NCBI GenBank assembly: GCA_026645935.1
Contig: JAPKMP010000011.1
Coordinates: 1 to 64,000, forward strand
Direction: 5' to 3'
Source of the DNA: Candidatus Villigracilaceae bacterium
GTDB lineage: Bacteria; Chloroflexota; Anaerolineae; Anaerolineales; Villigracilaceae
Length of the DNA stretch: 64,000 nt
The notes beneath the pieces are model-generated. The model did not search any database. It was given only the letters and a program-made list of their open reading frames with translations, and was not told the origin of the DNA. Shown here piece after piece: positions 8,107 to 16,803 of the stretch. How positions within the stretch are numbered: the stretch's first letter is position 1; the number at the start of each line of letters is the position of its first letter. Position numbers and translations under genes: made by a program.

Positions 8107-9105
8107 ATGAAAAAGAAAATTCTGTATATCGTACTTGCTCTGTTCCTTCTTATTGCCTCGTGCGGACCCTCGCCGGAAGAAATAGCCACCATGACCGCCG
8201 CGGCCTGGACGGCAACGCCGACCATAACGCCATCGCCAACTCCCACGCCGATTCCATACGACCTCTCCGGGTCGAGCGTGACATTGGGCGAATCCGACCC
8301 GAGCTTGACAGACGCGAATGGCTTGGCATCTTGGACGAACCTGCCCGAGCCGGACGGAACACTGGCTGCTTCTGCACAGGGATACTTCGCCTCGGAGCAG
8401 ACCTTCAGCCTGAATCGCGGACCCAATGACCTGGCCGTCGCCTTGGAGCGCGACCCGAACGGTTTGCTTCCATCGCAGGCTTGCGCTCCCGGCGAGACCC
8501 CGCTTTACGTGGAGGATTTTCAAGATGGTGCGGGGCAGGGTTGGCCCGAGATCGAATTCTTCGCCAACGGCTGGCTCGTCGAAGAATTCGCGTCGGAACC
8601 GGGAAATCTTGTTGCAAGCAATAATAATTTGGAACATCACGGCCATAGTTTGGACAATATGACGTTTGAAGATGCCGTCTGGCGGGTGCGCTTTCTTGTA
8701 AATGGGCGGCGTTTGATATCATTCAACTGGCTTCAGAATTTCGGTATTGAGATCGACGGCCAGCAGATCGAAAATTCCAGATATCAGATTGTCGTGGATA
8801 CGGATGGGATTGGAATCCGCCGCCTGACGCTCCCTGTGATGAATATCGGTGTAGCAAGCGGGCGAGGCGCCCGCGCTGAAAATTGGCATACCATCGAGAT
8901 CAGTACATTCCAGGGAAGGACAGAGGTCTGGCTGGACGGGCAGAAGAACTCCGGCTACACCGACCCCAAGCCCTTGCCCGGCGGAGGAATTGGGCTGGAA
9001 CTCATCACATTCGACACTGTCAAACCTGGCACCATCGTATATTTTGACAATCTGTCAGTCTGCGGCTTGAGCGCGCCGTTTACGTCCCTGTATGTCGCGC
9101 CGTGA
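8107..9105 (+). CDS. Lipoprotein with Ser/Thr/Pro linker and lectin-like C-terminal domain
   Basis: A 332-aa exported lipoprotein. The signal peptide (MKKKILYIVLALFLLIASC) ends in a lipobox with Cys19; then comes a TPTITPSPTPTPIP linker. Residues about 130-325 look like a concanavalin/laminin-G type jelly roll (YVEDFQDG, NWHTIEISTFQGRTEVWLDGQK, IVYFDNLSVC), a fold used for carbohydrate binding. No catalytic residues could be identified. It begins six bases after the small WRG protein gene. The extracytoplasmic location is well supported; the function is not. Confidence 0.75.
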   Translation: MKKKILYIVLALFLLIASCGPSPEEIATMTAAAWTATPTITPSPTPTPIPYDLSGSSVTLGESDPSLTDANGLASWTNLPEPDGTLAASAQGYFASEQTFSLNRGPNDLAVALERDPNGLLPSQACAPGETPLYVEDFQDGAGQGWPEIEFFANGWLVEEFASEPGNLVASNNNLEHHGHSLDNMTFEDAVWRVRFLVNGRRLISFNWLQNFGIEIDGQQIENSRYQIVVDTDGIGIRRLTLPVMNIGVASGRGARAENWHTIEISTFQGRTEVWLDGQKNSGYTDPKPLPGGGIGLELITFDTVKPGTIVYFDNLSVCGLSAPFTSLYVAP

Positions 9106-9126
9106 CTTGCCATTCCATATATATAA

Positions 9127-9157
9127 CAGAAGCCGGAGATCCATTCTTCGGCTTCTG
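9127..9157. terminator. Hairpin between convergent genes, possible bidirectional terminator
   Basis: Nine-bp perfect arms CAGAAGCCG and CGGCTTCTG with a 13-base loop, between convergent genes ending at 9105 and 9178. No T-run follows on the plus strand; on the minus strand it is followed by TTATATATAT, so a terminator role is plausible but not typical. Confidence 0.45.
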
Positions 9158-9177
9158 AAGGGGGAAGTTATGACCGG

Positions 9178-11457
9178 CTACTTTGCGATCGCCGGGGTTA
9201 CTTCAAGAATCGCAGGTTCGCCGGTCTTGTGGACTTCTCCATCTTCGAGTTTGGTGAGCGGAAAGATGACATGGAATTGACTCCCCGGGAAGTTGACCTC
9301 GTCGTAGCCGGGGCTTTCCACCCAGATTCTCCCTCCATGCGCCTCGACGATGCCTTTGGATAATGCCAATCCCAGGCCTGCGCCTCCGCCTTTGAAGCGC
9401 GACTTGCTCGTGGAATGCTTGCCCAACTCTCCCGGTTGATAGAACTTGGTAAAAATGACTTCCCGGAGATTTGGGTCCACGCCCACGCCGGTATCGCTGA
9501 CGATGATCTCGACGCCGCCGTTCGGCAGGTTGACGATCGCGGGAATCTGCCTGCCTGTCAATGTGATCCTGCCTCGATTCGGCGTGAACTTGACGGCGTT
9601 TCGCATCAAATGATTGATCATCTTCTCCACCAGGTGGGAATCAGCCTTGACAAGGGGCAGGGAGGGAATTTTGATGGTCAGGTTTTGTTCGCGCTCGCGG
9701 ATCGCCTTGATATGATCTGAACAGACCTTTTCGATCAGCCGGGCAAGGTCCACGGGTTGAAGGTGGGGGATGAGGGAGCGCGCGTCGAGCTGGGCGATAT
9801 CGAACATCGAATCCATCACTTCATGCAGGCGCATCGTCCCGTCGTGGATGCCCTTCATCATGGTCTTCTGTCCATTTTCAAGTTTTGGATCTTCCATCAG
9901 CATCTCGGTATATCCCTTGATGACGGTGAGCGGAGTGCGAAGCTCGTGCGATGCGATGCTGATGAAATCGGATTTCGCCTGGTCGATGCGTTGCAGTTCC
10001 TGATTGTTCTTTTCCAGGGTGCGGCGCGCCTGTCTCAATTCCTGGTTGAGGCGCATGAGGTTATCCACCAGGCGGGCATTTTCGAGCGCGACGGCGGTCT
10101 GGTTGGCGTGCGCGCTCAGGACGGAAAGGTCTTCGCGGGTATAACGATTGCCGCTTAATTTCGAGCCGAAGGCAAGCATGCCGATCCATTGTTTCTTGGC
10201 GAAGATCGGAATGTAGACCTCGCAGCGAAGCTCGTTGAACCAGTTCCGCTCGGCGGGAGAGGCGGCTCGAAACGCCGGATGCAAGTCCAGGTCATATTGA
10301 AGAAGCGGTTTTTGCTCGCGGATGAAGTTGGAGGCGATGACCCCGTCCTCCTCCAATTCGACCGCCACATGCTGGCGTTCCTCCGGGTTTTGGGCATTGC
10401 GGATCTTATACGTCCTGCGGCCGTCAGCCTGGCGTTCGGCATCGACGAGAAATAGAAAACCGCGGTCGATCTGCATCGCTTCGAGCATGATGCCAATCGC
10501 GATGCTGGAAAGCCGGTCCATATCGAGGATGTTGCTGATGCTCTCGCTGTACTGGTGAATGGTCATGCTGGCGTCGTACTGGTCGCCCTTCATCCATTTT
10601 GTGATGGCGCGCGAGACAAGGGCGTTGAGCGGGGTGAAGAGCATGGCGATGAACAGCGCCGCCACCGTGCCGGCGATCAACGGATTGTAGTTTTCGTTTT
10701 TTCCGAACAACGCCTGAATGACCAGAAAACCGCCGGCATAAAAACCGACCAGGGCGATGATGCTGGCAAGATAGATCAATATGCGCCGCGTGATGTTTCT
10801 CAAATCCGGGACATAGTGGGTGCCGACCACGTATGCGATCCCGACCGCGACGAGCAGCCTGAGTGGCTGGCCCGTGATCAATATGCCGGAAAAGAGCAGG
10901 ATATCGCTGATAAGGGTAAAGAAAATGGGCGCCCACCAATATGCGAGTCTGCCGCGTAGAAGCGGCTGGCGGCTTTGTCTTTGGGCATTCGAGAGGTTGA
11001 GGATCAGGGCGATGCTCAGGATGATCCAGCCCAAAATTACCCATGCGGGACCGAGCCGGGAACGGTAAAGGATCAACTCGCCGTTCGTCCAAAGCGTATC
11101 CTGCAGGTTCAAAGCGTTGGTGAGGATCAACGCGAGACCCAGAGCCCATGCGCCAAAATATCCGATCCAGGCCCACCAGAATTCGCGCTTCAGGAATACC
11201 TGGAGCGTGACCATCATGATGACGCCCAGCGTGAACGCGATATAGGTCTGTAGTTCCTGGAAGAGGAGGGTTCCTTCACCGGCCTGCCAGACGGCTTCCG
11301 CAATGTTGATTACCATCGCGAGCAGGGCATACAAAACCACCAGCCAGGTGGCTCCACCCTGGCCTTCCTCCCTCCGTTGGACGGCAAAGAAAATGACCGG
11401 CAGATAGAACCCGCCGAGCAGCAATAAAATGATGACTTGCGCCAGTGATGAGTTCAT
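9178..11457 (-). CDS. Membrane sensor histidine kinase, 7TM-GAF-HisKA-HATPase
   Basis: A 759-aa hybrid sensor kinase. The first 270 residues have about seven to eight hydrophobic helices. A GAF domain spans about 300-470 (GFLFLVDAER, EVYIPIFAKKQWIGMLAFGSKLSG). A coiled coil (NARLVDNLMRLNQELRQA) leads to HisKA with the phospho-His box SHELRTPLTVIKGY and an HATPase domain with N-box (HLMRNAVKFTPN), DTGVGV and GGAGLGLALSKGIVEAHGG. No response regulator is adjacent, so it is an orphan. An in-frame GTG at 11487 could add ten residues. The start faces the GH13 gene with only 54 bases between them, so the promoters must overlap. Confidence 0.85.
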   Translation of the reverse strand: MNSSLAQVIILLLLGGFYLPVIFFAVQRREEGQGGATWLVVLYALLAMVINIAEAVWQAGEGTLLFQELQTYIAFTLGVIMMVTLQVFLKREFWWAWIGYFGAWALGLALILTNALNLQDTLWTNGELILYRSRLGPAWVILGWIILSIALILNLSNAQRQSRQPLLRGRLAYWWAPIFFTLISDILLFSGILITGQPLRLLVAVGIAYVVGTHYVPDLRNITRRILIYLASIIALVGFYAGGFLVIQALFGKNENYNPLIAGTVAALFIAMLFTPLNALVSRAITKWMKGDQYDASMTIHQYSESISNILDMDRLSSIAIGIMLEAMQIDRGFLFLVDAERQADGRRTYKIRNAQNPEERQHVAVELEEDGVIASNFIREQKPLLQYDLDLHPAFRAASPAERNWFNELRCEVYIPIFAKKQWIGMLAFGSKLSGNRYTREDLSVLSAHANQTAVALENARLVDNLMRLNQELRQARRTLEKNNQELQRIDQAKSDFISIASHELRTPLTVIKGYTEMLMEDPKLENGQKTMMKGIHDGTMRLHEVMDSMFDIAQLDARSLIPHLQPVDLARLIEKVCSDHIKAIREREQNLTIKIPSLPLVKADSHLVEKMINHLMRNAVKFTPNRGRITLTGRQIPAIVNLPNGGVEIIVSDTGVGVDPNLREVIFTKFYQPGELGKHSTSKSRFKGGGAGLGLALSKGIVEAHGGRIWVESPGYDEVNFPGSQFHVIFPLTKLEDGEVHKTGEPAILEVTPAIAK

Positions 11458-11511
11458 AATGTTGGCGGAAATTTTACTCGAATTCACAGATAATCGGTTA
11501 TCATTGTTATC

Positions 11512-14397
11512 ATGCTTACTTCGCGGTCTGCCCGGCTTAAATATAATTTTTCACGTGAATTTTTCCGCCCCGATGGGCGCGTTGTTTTTTCCGATCTTGC
11601 CACAGCACGGGCGTTTGCCGGACAGATGTCGGCGCATCGCTCCAGCCCCGTTTCGGTCTCGGATATTTACGTGATCTTTCTGCTCGATGAGGCGTATCAC
11701 ATCCTGCTTCGTCATTACTACAGCCGTTACACCGGCGTGATGGCGCGCGCCATGGGGTCGCTTCAATCGACGCTTGGCTCGAAGTACGACCTGACCCTGA
11801 CAAAGTTCACCGAGGAATTTCCACCCATGGTTGTGTTCCGCGGCGAGATGTCGGCGGGGATGTACCTGGCGACGAAGATCGCAAATGTGGGCGAGATGGG
11901 TTACGGGGTTCGCGCGGCGGCGATCGACGAGATGCTGCTGGTGAATAACGCCAATAAGAACCCCGCCATCGTTTCGTACAGGGATTTATTCGACTCTTCC
12001 ATCATGGACGGCTCGGCATTTGGGGAATTTACCAGCCGTCTTCTCGAATTTTTCTCCCGGCAGCCGGGTTTGGGCGATGACGACTTGGGGCGGGCGGAAA
12101 CATTGGTGGAAATTCTGAACGGACCCATACAAGCCTCTCCCGATTCTCTCGAAGGACAGTTGAAATTCATCCTCGAACGCTGGGGGCATGTGCTCGGCAA
12201 AGAGTTTTCCACCCGCCTTCTGCGCGCCCTCGATTACCTCCGCGAAGATATCATCCGCAGGCAGGGACCGGCGGACACCTTCGGCGCAGAGATTCGCCTG
12301 CCGGATTATTCGGCGGGGGAATACGCCGAATACGAACGCTACAGTCCCGACCAGGATTGGATGCCGCGACTCGTTTTGATCGCCAAGAACACATACGTGT
12401 GGCTCGACCAGTTATCGAAAAGATACAACCGCGCGATAAGCACCCTTGACCAAATCCCCAATGAAGAATTGGACCTGCTCGCCTCGCGCGGATTCACCGG
12501 CTTATGGCTGATCGGTTTGTGGGAGCGAAGCCGCGCCTCACAGCGCATCAAACAGCGCATGGGTCAGGCGGATGCGGTTGCATCGGCGTATTCCCTCAAC
12601 TCCTACGACATCGCCGGGGATTTGGGAGGATGGTCTGCCCTGGAAGATTTGCGCGCGCGGGCATGGTCGCGCGGGATTCGCCTCTCGGCGGATATGGTCC
12701 CGAACCACATGGGCGTCGACTCGAAGTGGGTGATCGAACACCCCGATTGGTTCCTCGCCATGTCTCATTCGCCCTACCCGTCATATTCGTTCCGGTCTGA
12801 AAACCTGTCCGATGATTTGCGCGTGGGCATTTATCTCGAAGACCATTACTATGACAAGACCGATGCCGCGGTTGTGTTTCAACGCCGCGACTTGCAGACC
12901 GGCGACCTGCGATTTATCTATCACGGCAACGACGGCACATCCTTCCCATGGAACGACACCGCCCAGCTCGATTACACCAAAGCCGAGGTCCGCGAGGCGG
13001 TCATTCAAGTCATCCTGCACGTGGCGCGCAACTTTCCGGTCATCCGCTTCGATGCGGCGATGACACTCGCCAAGAAGCACATCCAGCGTCTGTGGTTCCC
13101 CGAACCGGGCACGGGTGGGGCGATCCCCTCACGTTCGCAGTTCGGCTTGACCAAGGCGGAGTTCGACGACAAAATCCCCGTCGAGTTCTGGCGCGAAGTT
13201 GTCGATCGGGTCACGGCGGAAGTTCCCGATACGCTCTTGCTTGCCGAAGCCTTCTGGCTCATGGAGGGATATTTCGTCCGCACGCTCGGGATGCACCGCG
13301 TGTACAACTCCGCGTTCATGCACATGCTGCGCGACGAAGACAATGCCAAGTATCGCATGGCGATCAAGAACACGCTCGAATTCGACCCGCAGATCCTCAA
13401 GCGCTACGTCAACTTCATGAATAATCCCGACGAGAAGACTGCCGTTGAGCAGTTCGAGAAGGGCGATAAATATTTTGGTGTTTGCACACTGCTTGCCACC
13501 CTGCCGGGCTTGCCCATGTTCGGTCATGGGCAGATCGAGGGATTTGCCGAGAAATACGGGATGGAATTCCGCAGCCCGAAATGGGATGAGACCCCGGATG
13601 ATGGTTTGATCCAGGCTCACGATTGGAGGATCTTCCCGCTTCTTCACCGCCGATTCCTGTTCGCTGACGTGGAGAATTTCCTGCTCTTCGACCTGCAAAA
13701 ACCCTACGGCGGACTCGATGAAAATGTTTTCGCCTATTGCAATCGTTTCCAGGACGAACGCGGGCTGGTCATTTATCACAACAAATATTCAGACACAAAA
13801 GGCTGGATCAAGACCTCGGCGCCCGCCTTGGATAAAACATCGGGCAAACTTGTCCGCCGCAGCCTTGCCGAAGGACTTGGTTTGCCGCGGGATGGATTCG
13901 CCATCTTCAAGGATTACGCCTCGCAGTTGGAATACATCCGCTCGTGCGAAGAGATTTGGAAAAGCGGCATGTATGTGGAACTCGGCGCGTATCAATGCCA
14001 CGCCTTCATGGATTTCCGTTTTGTCTACGATAAAGAGTGGGGAGATATTTGCGATCAAGTGAACGGCGCAGGCGTCCCGTCCATGCAGGCGGAGTGGGGA
14101 AAGGTGTTTGCAAAACCCGATGAGGTTATAGAAGAGAAGCCTGTAGTGAAGAAGAAGCGCGCCGTCCGCAAGGCTGCGGTCAAGAAGACGGCTGCCAAGG
14201 CAAAGAAAGCCGCGGTTAAGACTCGATCTGCGAAGAAGACCCCTGCAGAGAAGAAGGTTGTTGCTACCAAGGCGAAAAAAGTGAAAAAATCGAAGAAAGA
14301 TACTGCAAAGAAGGCACAAATTACACAAGCAGTGAAGGCGAAGGCATCTGATAAACCCGTTGCAAAGAAAAAGACGGTCAGTAACAAGAGCAAGTAA
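11512..14397 (+). CDS. GH13 alpha-amylase family enzyme with histone-H1-like tail
   Basis: A 961-aa glycoside hydrolase or transglycosidase acting on alpha-glucans. The GH13 regions are in order: SADMVPNHMG near residue 394, IRFDAAM (nucleophile Asp514), LLLAEAFW (acid/base Glu579), and FMNNPDEKT (Asp640). Region IV has Pro instead of the usual His before the Asp. An N-terminal domain of about 300 residues precedes the barrel. From about residue 870 to the end the protein turns into a tail of Lys, Ala, Val, Thr and Pro with AKKA/KKTA units, like histone H1 or mycobacterial HU tails. No signal peptide is visible, so it is probably cytoplasmic. A clear terminator follows. The subfamily and reaction are uncertain; maltosyltransferase- and glucosidase-like activities are possible. 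Confidence 0.8.
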   Translation: MLTSRSARLKYNFSREFFRPDGRVVFSDLATARAFAGQMSAHRSSPVSVSDIYVIFLLDEAYHILLRHYYSRYTGVMARAMGSLQSTLGSKYDLTLTKFTEEFPPMVVFRGEMSAGMYLATKIANVGEMGYGVRAAAIDEMLLVNNANKNPAIVSYRDLFDSSIMDGSAFGEFTSRLLEFFSRQPGLGDDDLGRAETLVEILNGPIQASPDSLEGQLKFILERWGHVLGKEFSTRLLRALDYLREDIIRRQGPADTFGAEIRLPDYSAGEYAEYERYSPDQDWMPRLVLIAKNTYVWLDQLSKRYNRAISTLDQIPNEELDLLASRGFTGLWLIGLWERSRASQRIKQRMGQADAVASAYSLNSYDIAGDLGGWSALEDLRARAWSRGIRLSADMVPNHMGVDSKWVIEHPDWFLAMSHSPYPSYSFRSENLSDDLRVGIYLEDHYYDKTDAAVVFQRRDLQTGDLRFIYHGNDGTSFPWNDTAQLDYTKAEVREAVIQVILHVARNFPVIRFDAAMTLAKKHIQRLWFPEPGTGGAIPSRSQFGLTKAEFDDKIPVEFWREVVDRVTAEVPDTLLLAEAFWLMEGYFVRTLGMHRVYNSAFMHMLRDEDNAKYRMAIKNTLEFDPQILKRYVNFMNNPDEKTAVEQFEKGDKYFGVCTLLATLPGLPMFGHGQIEGFAEKYGMEFRSPKWDETPDDGLIQAHDWRIFPLLHRRFLFADVENFLLFDLQKPYGGLDENVFAYCNRFQDERGLVIYHNKYSDTKGWIKTSAPALDKTSGKLVRRSLAEGLGLPRDGFAIFKDYASQLEYIRSCEEIWKSGMYVELGAYQCHAFMDFRFVYDKEWGDICDQVNGAGVPSMQAEWGKVFAKPDEVIEEKPVVKKKRAVRKAAVKKTAAKAKKAAVKTRSAKKTPAEKKVVATKAKKVKKSKKDTAKKAQITQAVKAKASDKPVAKKKTVSNKSK

Positions 14398-14405
14398 ACC
14401 CATCT

Positions 14406-14442
14406 ACTCGGTTGGAGAGGAAATTTCCAACCGAGTATTTTT
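14406..14442 (+). terminator. Rho-independent terminator after the GH13 gene
   Basis: An 11-bp perfect stem (ACTCGGTTGGA with TCCAACCGAGT), 9-base loop and ATTTTT tail, starting nine bases after the stop codon. Confidence 0.85.
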
Positions 14443-14452
14443 ACGACAATCC

Positions 14453-14851
14453 ATGAAACTCAAACTCTACATCATCACCCTGATCGCCTTCCTCGGCATC
14501 GACTCACTCTGGTTGGGGCTGGTTGCGCCGTCGTTCTATCAATCGCAGATCGGCTACATCATGGCTGAAAATCCTAACCTAATTGCGGCAGGGTTATTCT
14601 ATTTGTTGTTCGTTTTTGGGATGGTAGTATTCGTCGTCGAGCCGGGCGTGCGGGAGGGGAAATTGCCCCGGGCGGTTCTGTGCGGCGCATTGTTCGGTCT
14701 GGTGACGTACGCCACCTACGATTTGACCAATCTTGCCACGCTCGAAGGCTGGCCCGTTTTGGTCACAGTTGTTGACCTTGCCTGGGGAACGATCTTAAGC
14801 GCGGCGGTAACACTGGTCAGCGTTTGGGCGGGGAAGCGATTCGTCAAATAA
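14453..14851 (+). CDS. DUF2177 family membrane protein
   Basis: A 132-aa integral membrane protein with four hydrophobic helices and the DUF2177 signature: LIAFLGIDSLWLGLV near the start and LFGLVTYATYDLTNLATL in the third helix. The function is unknown. The ATG at 14453 is the start of the hydrophobic reading; an in-frame upstream ATG lies inside the preceding gene and its terminator and is rejected. It ends 90 bases before a convergent gene. Confidence 0.85.
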   Translation: MKLKLYIITLIAFLGIDSLWLGLVAPSFYQSQIGYIMAENPNLIAAGLFYLLFVFGMVVFVVEPGVREGKLPRAVLCGALFGLVTYATYDLTNLATLEGWPVLVTVVDLAWGTILSAAVTLVSVWAGKRFVK

Positions 14852-14941
14852 AACGAACATCGCCAGGTCCGACATGTTTTTGATCGGCGGACCCGGCGTG
14901 CTTGGCGGTTCAGAGATTTTTATATTCTCTCGACCTGCCGC

Positions 14942-15280
14942 TTACTCCTTGTCCGTCAAATAATGGAGCAGGACCAGGCTCAAACCGAGGAAAAGCGGGA
15001 TGAAGCCGCCCAGCATCCACGGTCCGAGATGAAGCGGATACTCATCGCCGTTGGTAAAGCCGAGGGGATAGAGTCCGATGGTGAAGGCAAGTCCGAGCGC
15101 GGCAATTACAATCCCCCAGCGCAGAAAGCCCTTTCCGCCTTTCGTCTCCGGGCGGGTCAGACCTTTTTCCGCCAGCCCCATGTTTTCCTTGTAATTGATG
15201 TACCTCATAATGGCGATGAAGCCAAAGGTGATCAACAGAATTGCGGAAACGCCGATGACGGGGACAAAATCGCTGTTCAT
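14942..15280 (-). CDS. DUF6249-type small membrane protein
   Basis: A 112-aa protein with an N-terminal helix (FVPVIGVSAILLITFGFIAIM), a cytoplasmic loop with the repeated pattern RYINYKENMGLAEKGL, then two helices (GIVIAALGLAFTIGLYPLG and WMLGGFIPLFLGLSLVLLHYL). This layout is that of DUF6249-type proteins, which are often encoded beside ECF sigma factors. It lies 27 bases downstream of the DUF4097 gene and probably shares its promoter. Function unknown. Confidence 0.7.
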   Translation of the reverse strand: MNSDFVPVIGVSAILLITFGFIAIMRYINYKENMGLAEKGLTRPETKGGKGFLRWGIVIAALGLAFTIGLYPLGFTNGDEYPLHLGPWMLGGFIPLFLGLSLVLLHYLTDKE

Positions 15281-15307
15281 TTTTTTTCTCCTTTTGTTTT
15301 GAAAAAT

Positions 15308-16606
15308 CTATTCTTCCAAGGCGTTGATCGTGATGTTGCCGCTGTTCGTCGAAACGGTGAGTTGAGCGCCGCCGCCGTTGACCGTTCCGGTGATCTGACT
15401 CTTATCGGAACCGGTGCTTCCCGTCGTGACAACAGTGATGGGCAGGTCGGAGTCGATGTTTCCAAAATCGGTTTTGAGATCGACGTTCAATTTCGAGTCT
15501 GCGGGCAGGGTCAGGGCGATCTCGCCGAAATCGGATTTGATCCTGTGCGGACCTGCGCCGAGCGAACCTTCGAACCTGATCGTGCCGCTGTTCGAACTGA
15601 GATCGAGGGTGGCTTCCTGCGCGTTCGACACGGTGATATTGCCGAAATCGGTATGCGCTTCGATCTTTTTCTTTGCGCCTTCGATAACGATCCCGCCGCT
15701 GTTTGAATCGAGATCGTAGGCGCCCGCCTGCGTTTGATTCAGTTCGATATCGCCGAAGTCGCAAGTGACCGCCAGCGCGCCGCGGATATTGGCATTGACT
15801 ATCCTTACCTTGCCGCTGCTCGATTCGACGGTGAGGGACGAGGCGGAACCGTTCTCGAACGATGTATCGCCGAAATCCGATTTGGCGAACAGCTCGCCCG
15901 AGGCGCGGACTTCGATGAGCGAGAGTGTGCCGCTGTTCGAGCGGATGGAAACATCCCTGCCTTTGACGTTCTCAAGCGTGATCCTGCCGAAGTCGGCGTC
16001 GACGGATACATCTTGTGACTTCGCGTCCAGATTTTGAATCTCGATCTCGCCGCCGGAATTTTCCAGCGTCAGCGCTCCTGCGACGTCTTTTACCGTCACA
16101 TCGCCGAAATCGCTGGCGATATCCACGCTGCCGTTTACGTTCGCAACATCCACCGTGCCGAAGTTGGTCTCGATACCGACAGTGGTATCGGCGGGGACGG
16201 TTACGATGAAATCAACGGTGTCGATGTGATTTGTCTGCATCCCCTCCAATTTATACAGCAGGGTGATGGCGTTGCCGTCCTGCCTGATCTCATAACGGAT
16301 GTTGTTTAGATCTTCCTCCGCGCGGGATTGGGTGGGTGCGTTGCCGGTCTTGATGACTTTGACCTCCACTGCCTCCACGTCCGCGCCGATAACGGATACA
16401 TCGCCCGCATCATCGTCCACGTTGATTGTGACCTGTTCCTTTGCATCCACCTTCAGGGTTTTGGTCTCCTCTGCCGTCGCGGATGCGAGGTTCGAATCGA
16501 ATCCGATTCCGCCTTCGCGGGCGGAGAAATACACCACTGCGCTGATCCCCGCCATCACAAGCAACAAGGCGATGCTTAATAAAACGATCACCAGGGGTCT
16601 TTTCAT
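15308..16606 (-). CDS. DUF4097 beta-strand repeat protein with N-terminal membrane anchor
   Basis: A 432-aa surface-type protein. An uncleaved signal anchor (LVIVLLSIALLLVMAGISAVVYF) is followed by a long beta-strand domain in which two phrases alternate about every 20 residues: (S/T)DFG(D/N/E)(I/V) and SNSG(T/G)(I/L). This is the pattern of DUF4097/LiaG-like domains, thought to form a right-handed beta solenoid outside the membrane. Start 16606 has AAGGAGCAAAGTA in front. Its promoter region carries the same motif as the ECF sigma gene, so it is the best candidate target of that sigma factor. Confidence 0.8.
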   Translation of the reverse strand: MKRPLVIVLLSIALLLVMAGISAVVYFSAREGGIGFDSNLASATAEETKTLKVDAKEQVTINVDDDAGDVSVIGADVEAVEVKVIKTGNAPTQSRAEEDLNNIRYEIRQDGNAITLLYKLEGMQTNHIDTVDFIVTVPADTTVGIETNFGTVDVANVNGSVDIASDFGDVTVKDVAGALTLENSGGEIEIQNLDAKSQDVSVDADFGRITLENVKGRDVSIRSNSGTLSLIEVRASGELFAKSDFGDTSFENGSASSLTVESSSGKVRIVNANIRGALAVTCDFGDIELNQTQAGAYDLDSNSGGIVIEGAKKKIEAHTDFGNITVSNAQEATLDLSSNSGTIRFEGSLGAGPHRIKSDFGEIALTLPADSKLNVDLKTDFGNIDSDLPITVVTTGSTGSDKSQITGTVNGGGAQLTVSTNSGNITINALEE

Positions 16607-16640
16607 TACTTTGCTCCTTGATTTATCATGGTCTCACTTC

Positions 16641-16670
16641 ATTGGACAGGAGTCGTGAGAAAAAGTTTCA
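16641..16670 (-). promoter_or_regulatory. Predicted ECF-sigma promoter of the DUF4097-DUF6249 operon
   Basis: Read on the minus strand: TGAAACTTT (-35) then 13 bases and TGTCCAAT (-10). The same elements with the same 13-base spacer occur on the plus strand at 16760-16789 before the sigma gene. The elements resemble the classic GAACTT / TCTAA pattern of sigma-E-type promoters. The predicted transcript start is about 27 bases before the DUF4097 ATG. Confidence 0.7.
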
Positions 16671-16693
16671 AGGACTTACAGCAGATCCTGGAT

Positions 16694-16753
16694 CACAGAC
16701 GGTGGACGAGCAAACCGTCTTTTCCATGCTCAATCGTTCATCGTCTGTCGTCC
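16694..16753. repeat. Decayed inverted repeat of the GTCTGTCGTCC type
   Basis: Between the two ECF promoters lies GACGGTGGACGA near the left end and TCGTCTGTCGTCC near the right end, an imperfect inverted repeat sharing words with 2472-2502 and 44841-44920. Confidence 0.45.
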
Positions 16754-16759
16754 AAAATG

Positions 16760-16789
16760 TGAAACTTTCCCCGGCTTTCACTGTCTAAT
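16760..16789 (+). promoter_or_regulatory. Predicted autoregulatory ECF-sigma promoter
   Basis: TGAAACTTT (-35), 13-base spacer, TGTCTAAT (-10). The ATG of the sigma gene is 15 bases after the -10, so the leader would be only about ten bases. The copy on the other strand (16641-16670) has identical spacing. Confidence 0.7.
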
Positions 16790-16803
16790 TCGTTAGAGAC
16801 TTC

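Noticed and set aside
10424-11176. 250-aa minus-strand frame overlapping the membrane kinase
   Set aside because: It is out of frame within the kinase coding region on the same strand and has no family pattern.
11549-11566. parS-like sequence TTTTTCACGTGAATTT
   Set aside because: It keeps the core TTTCACGTGAA but misses the outer bases of TGTTTCACGTGAAACA, lies inside the GH13 coding region and is about 35 kb from parB. A single imperfect match is not enough.
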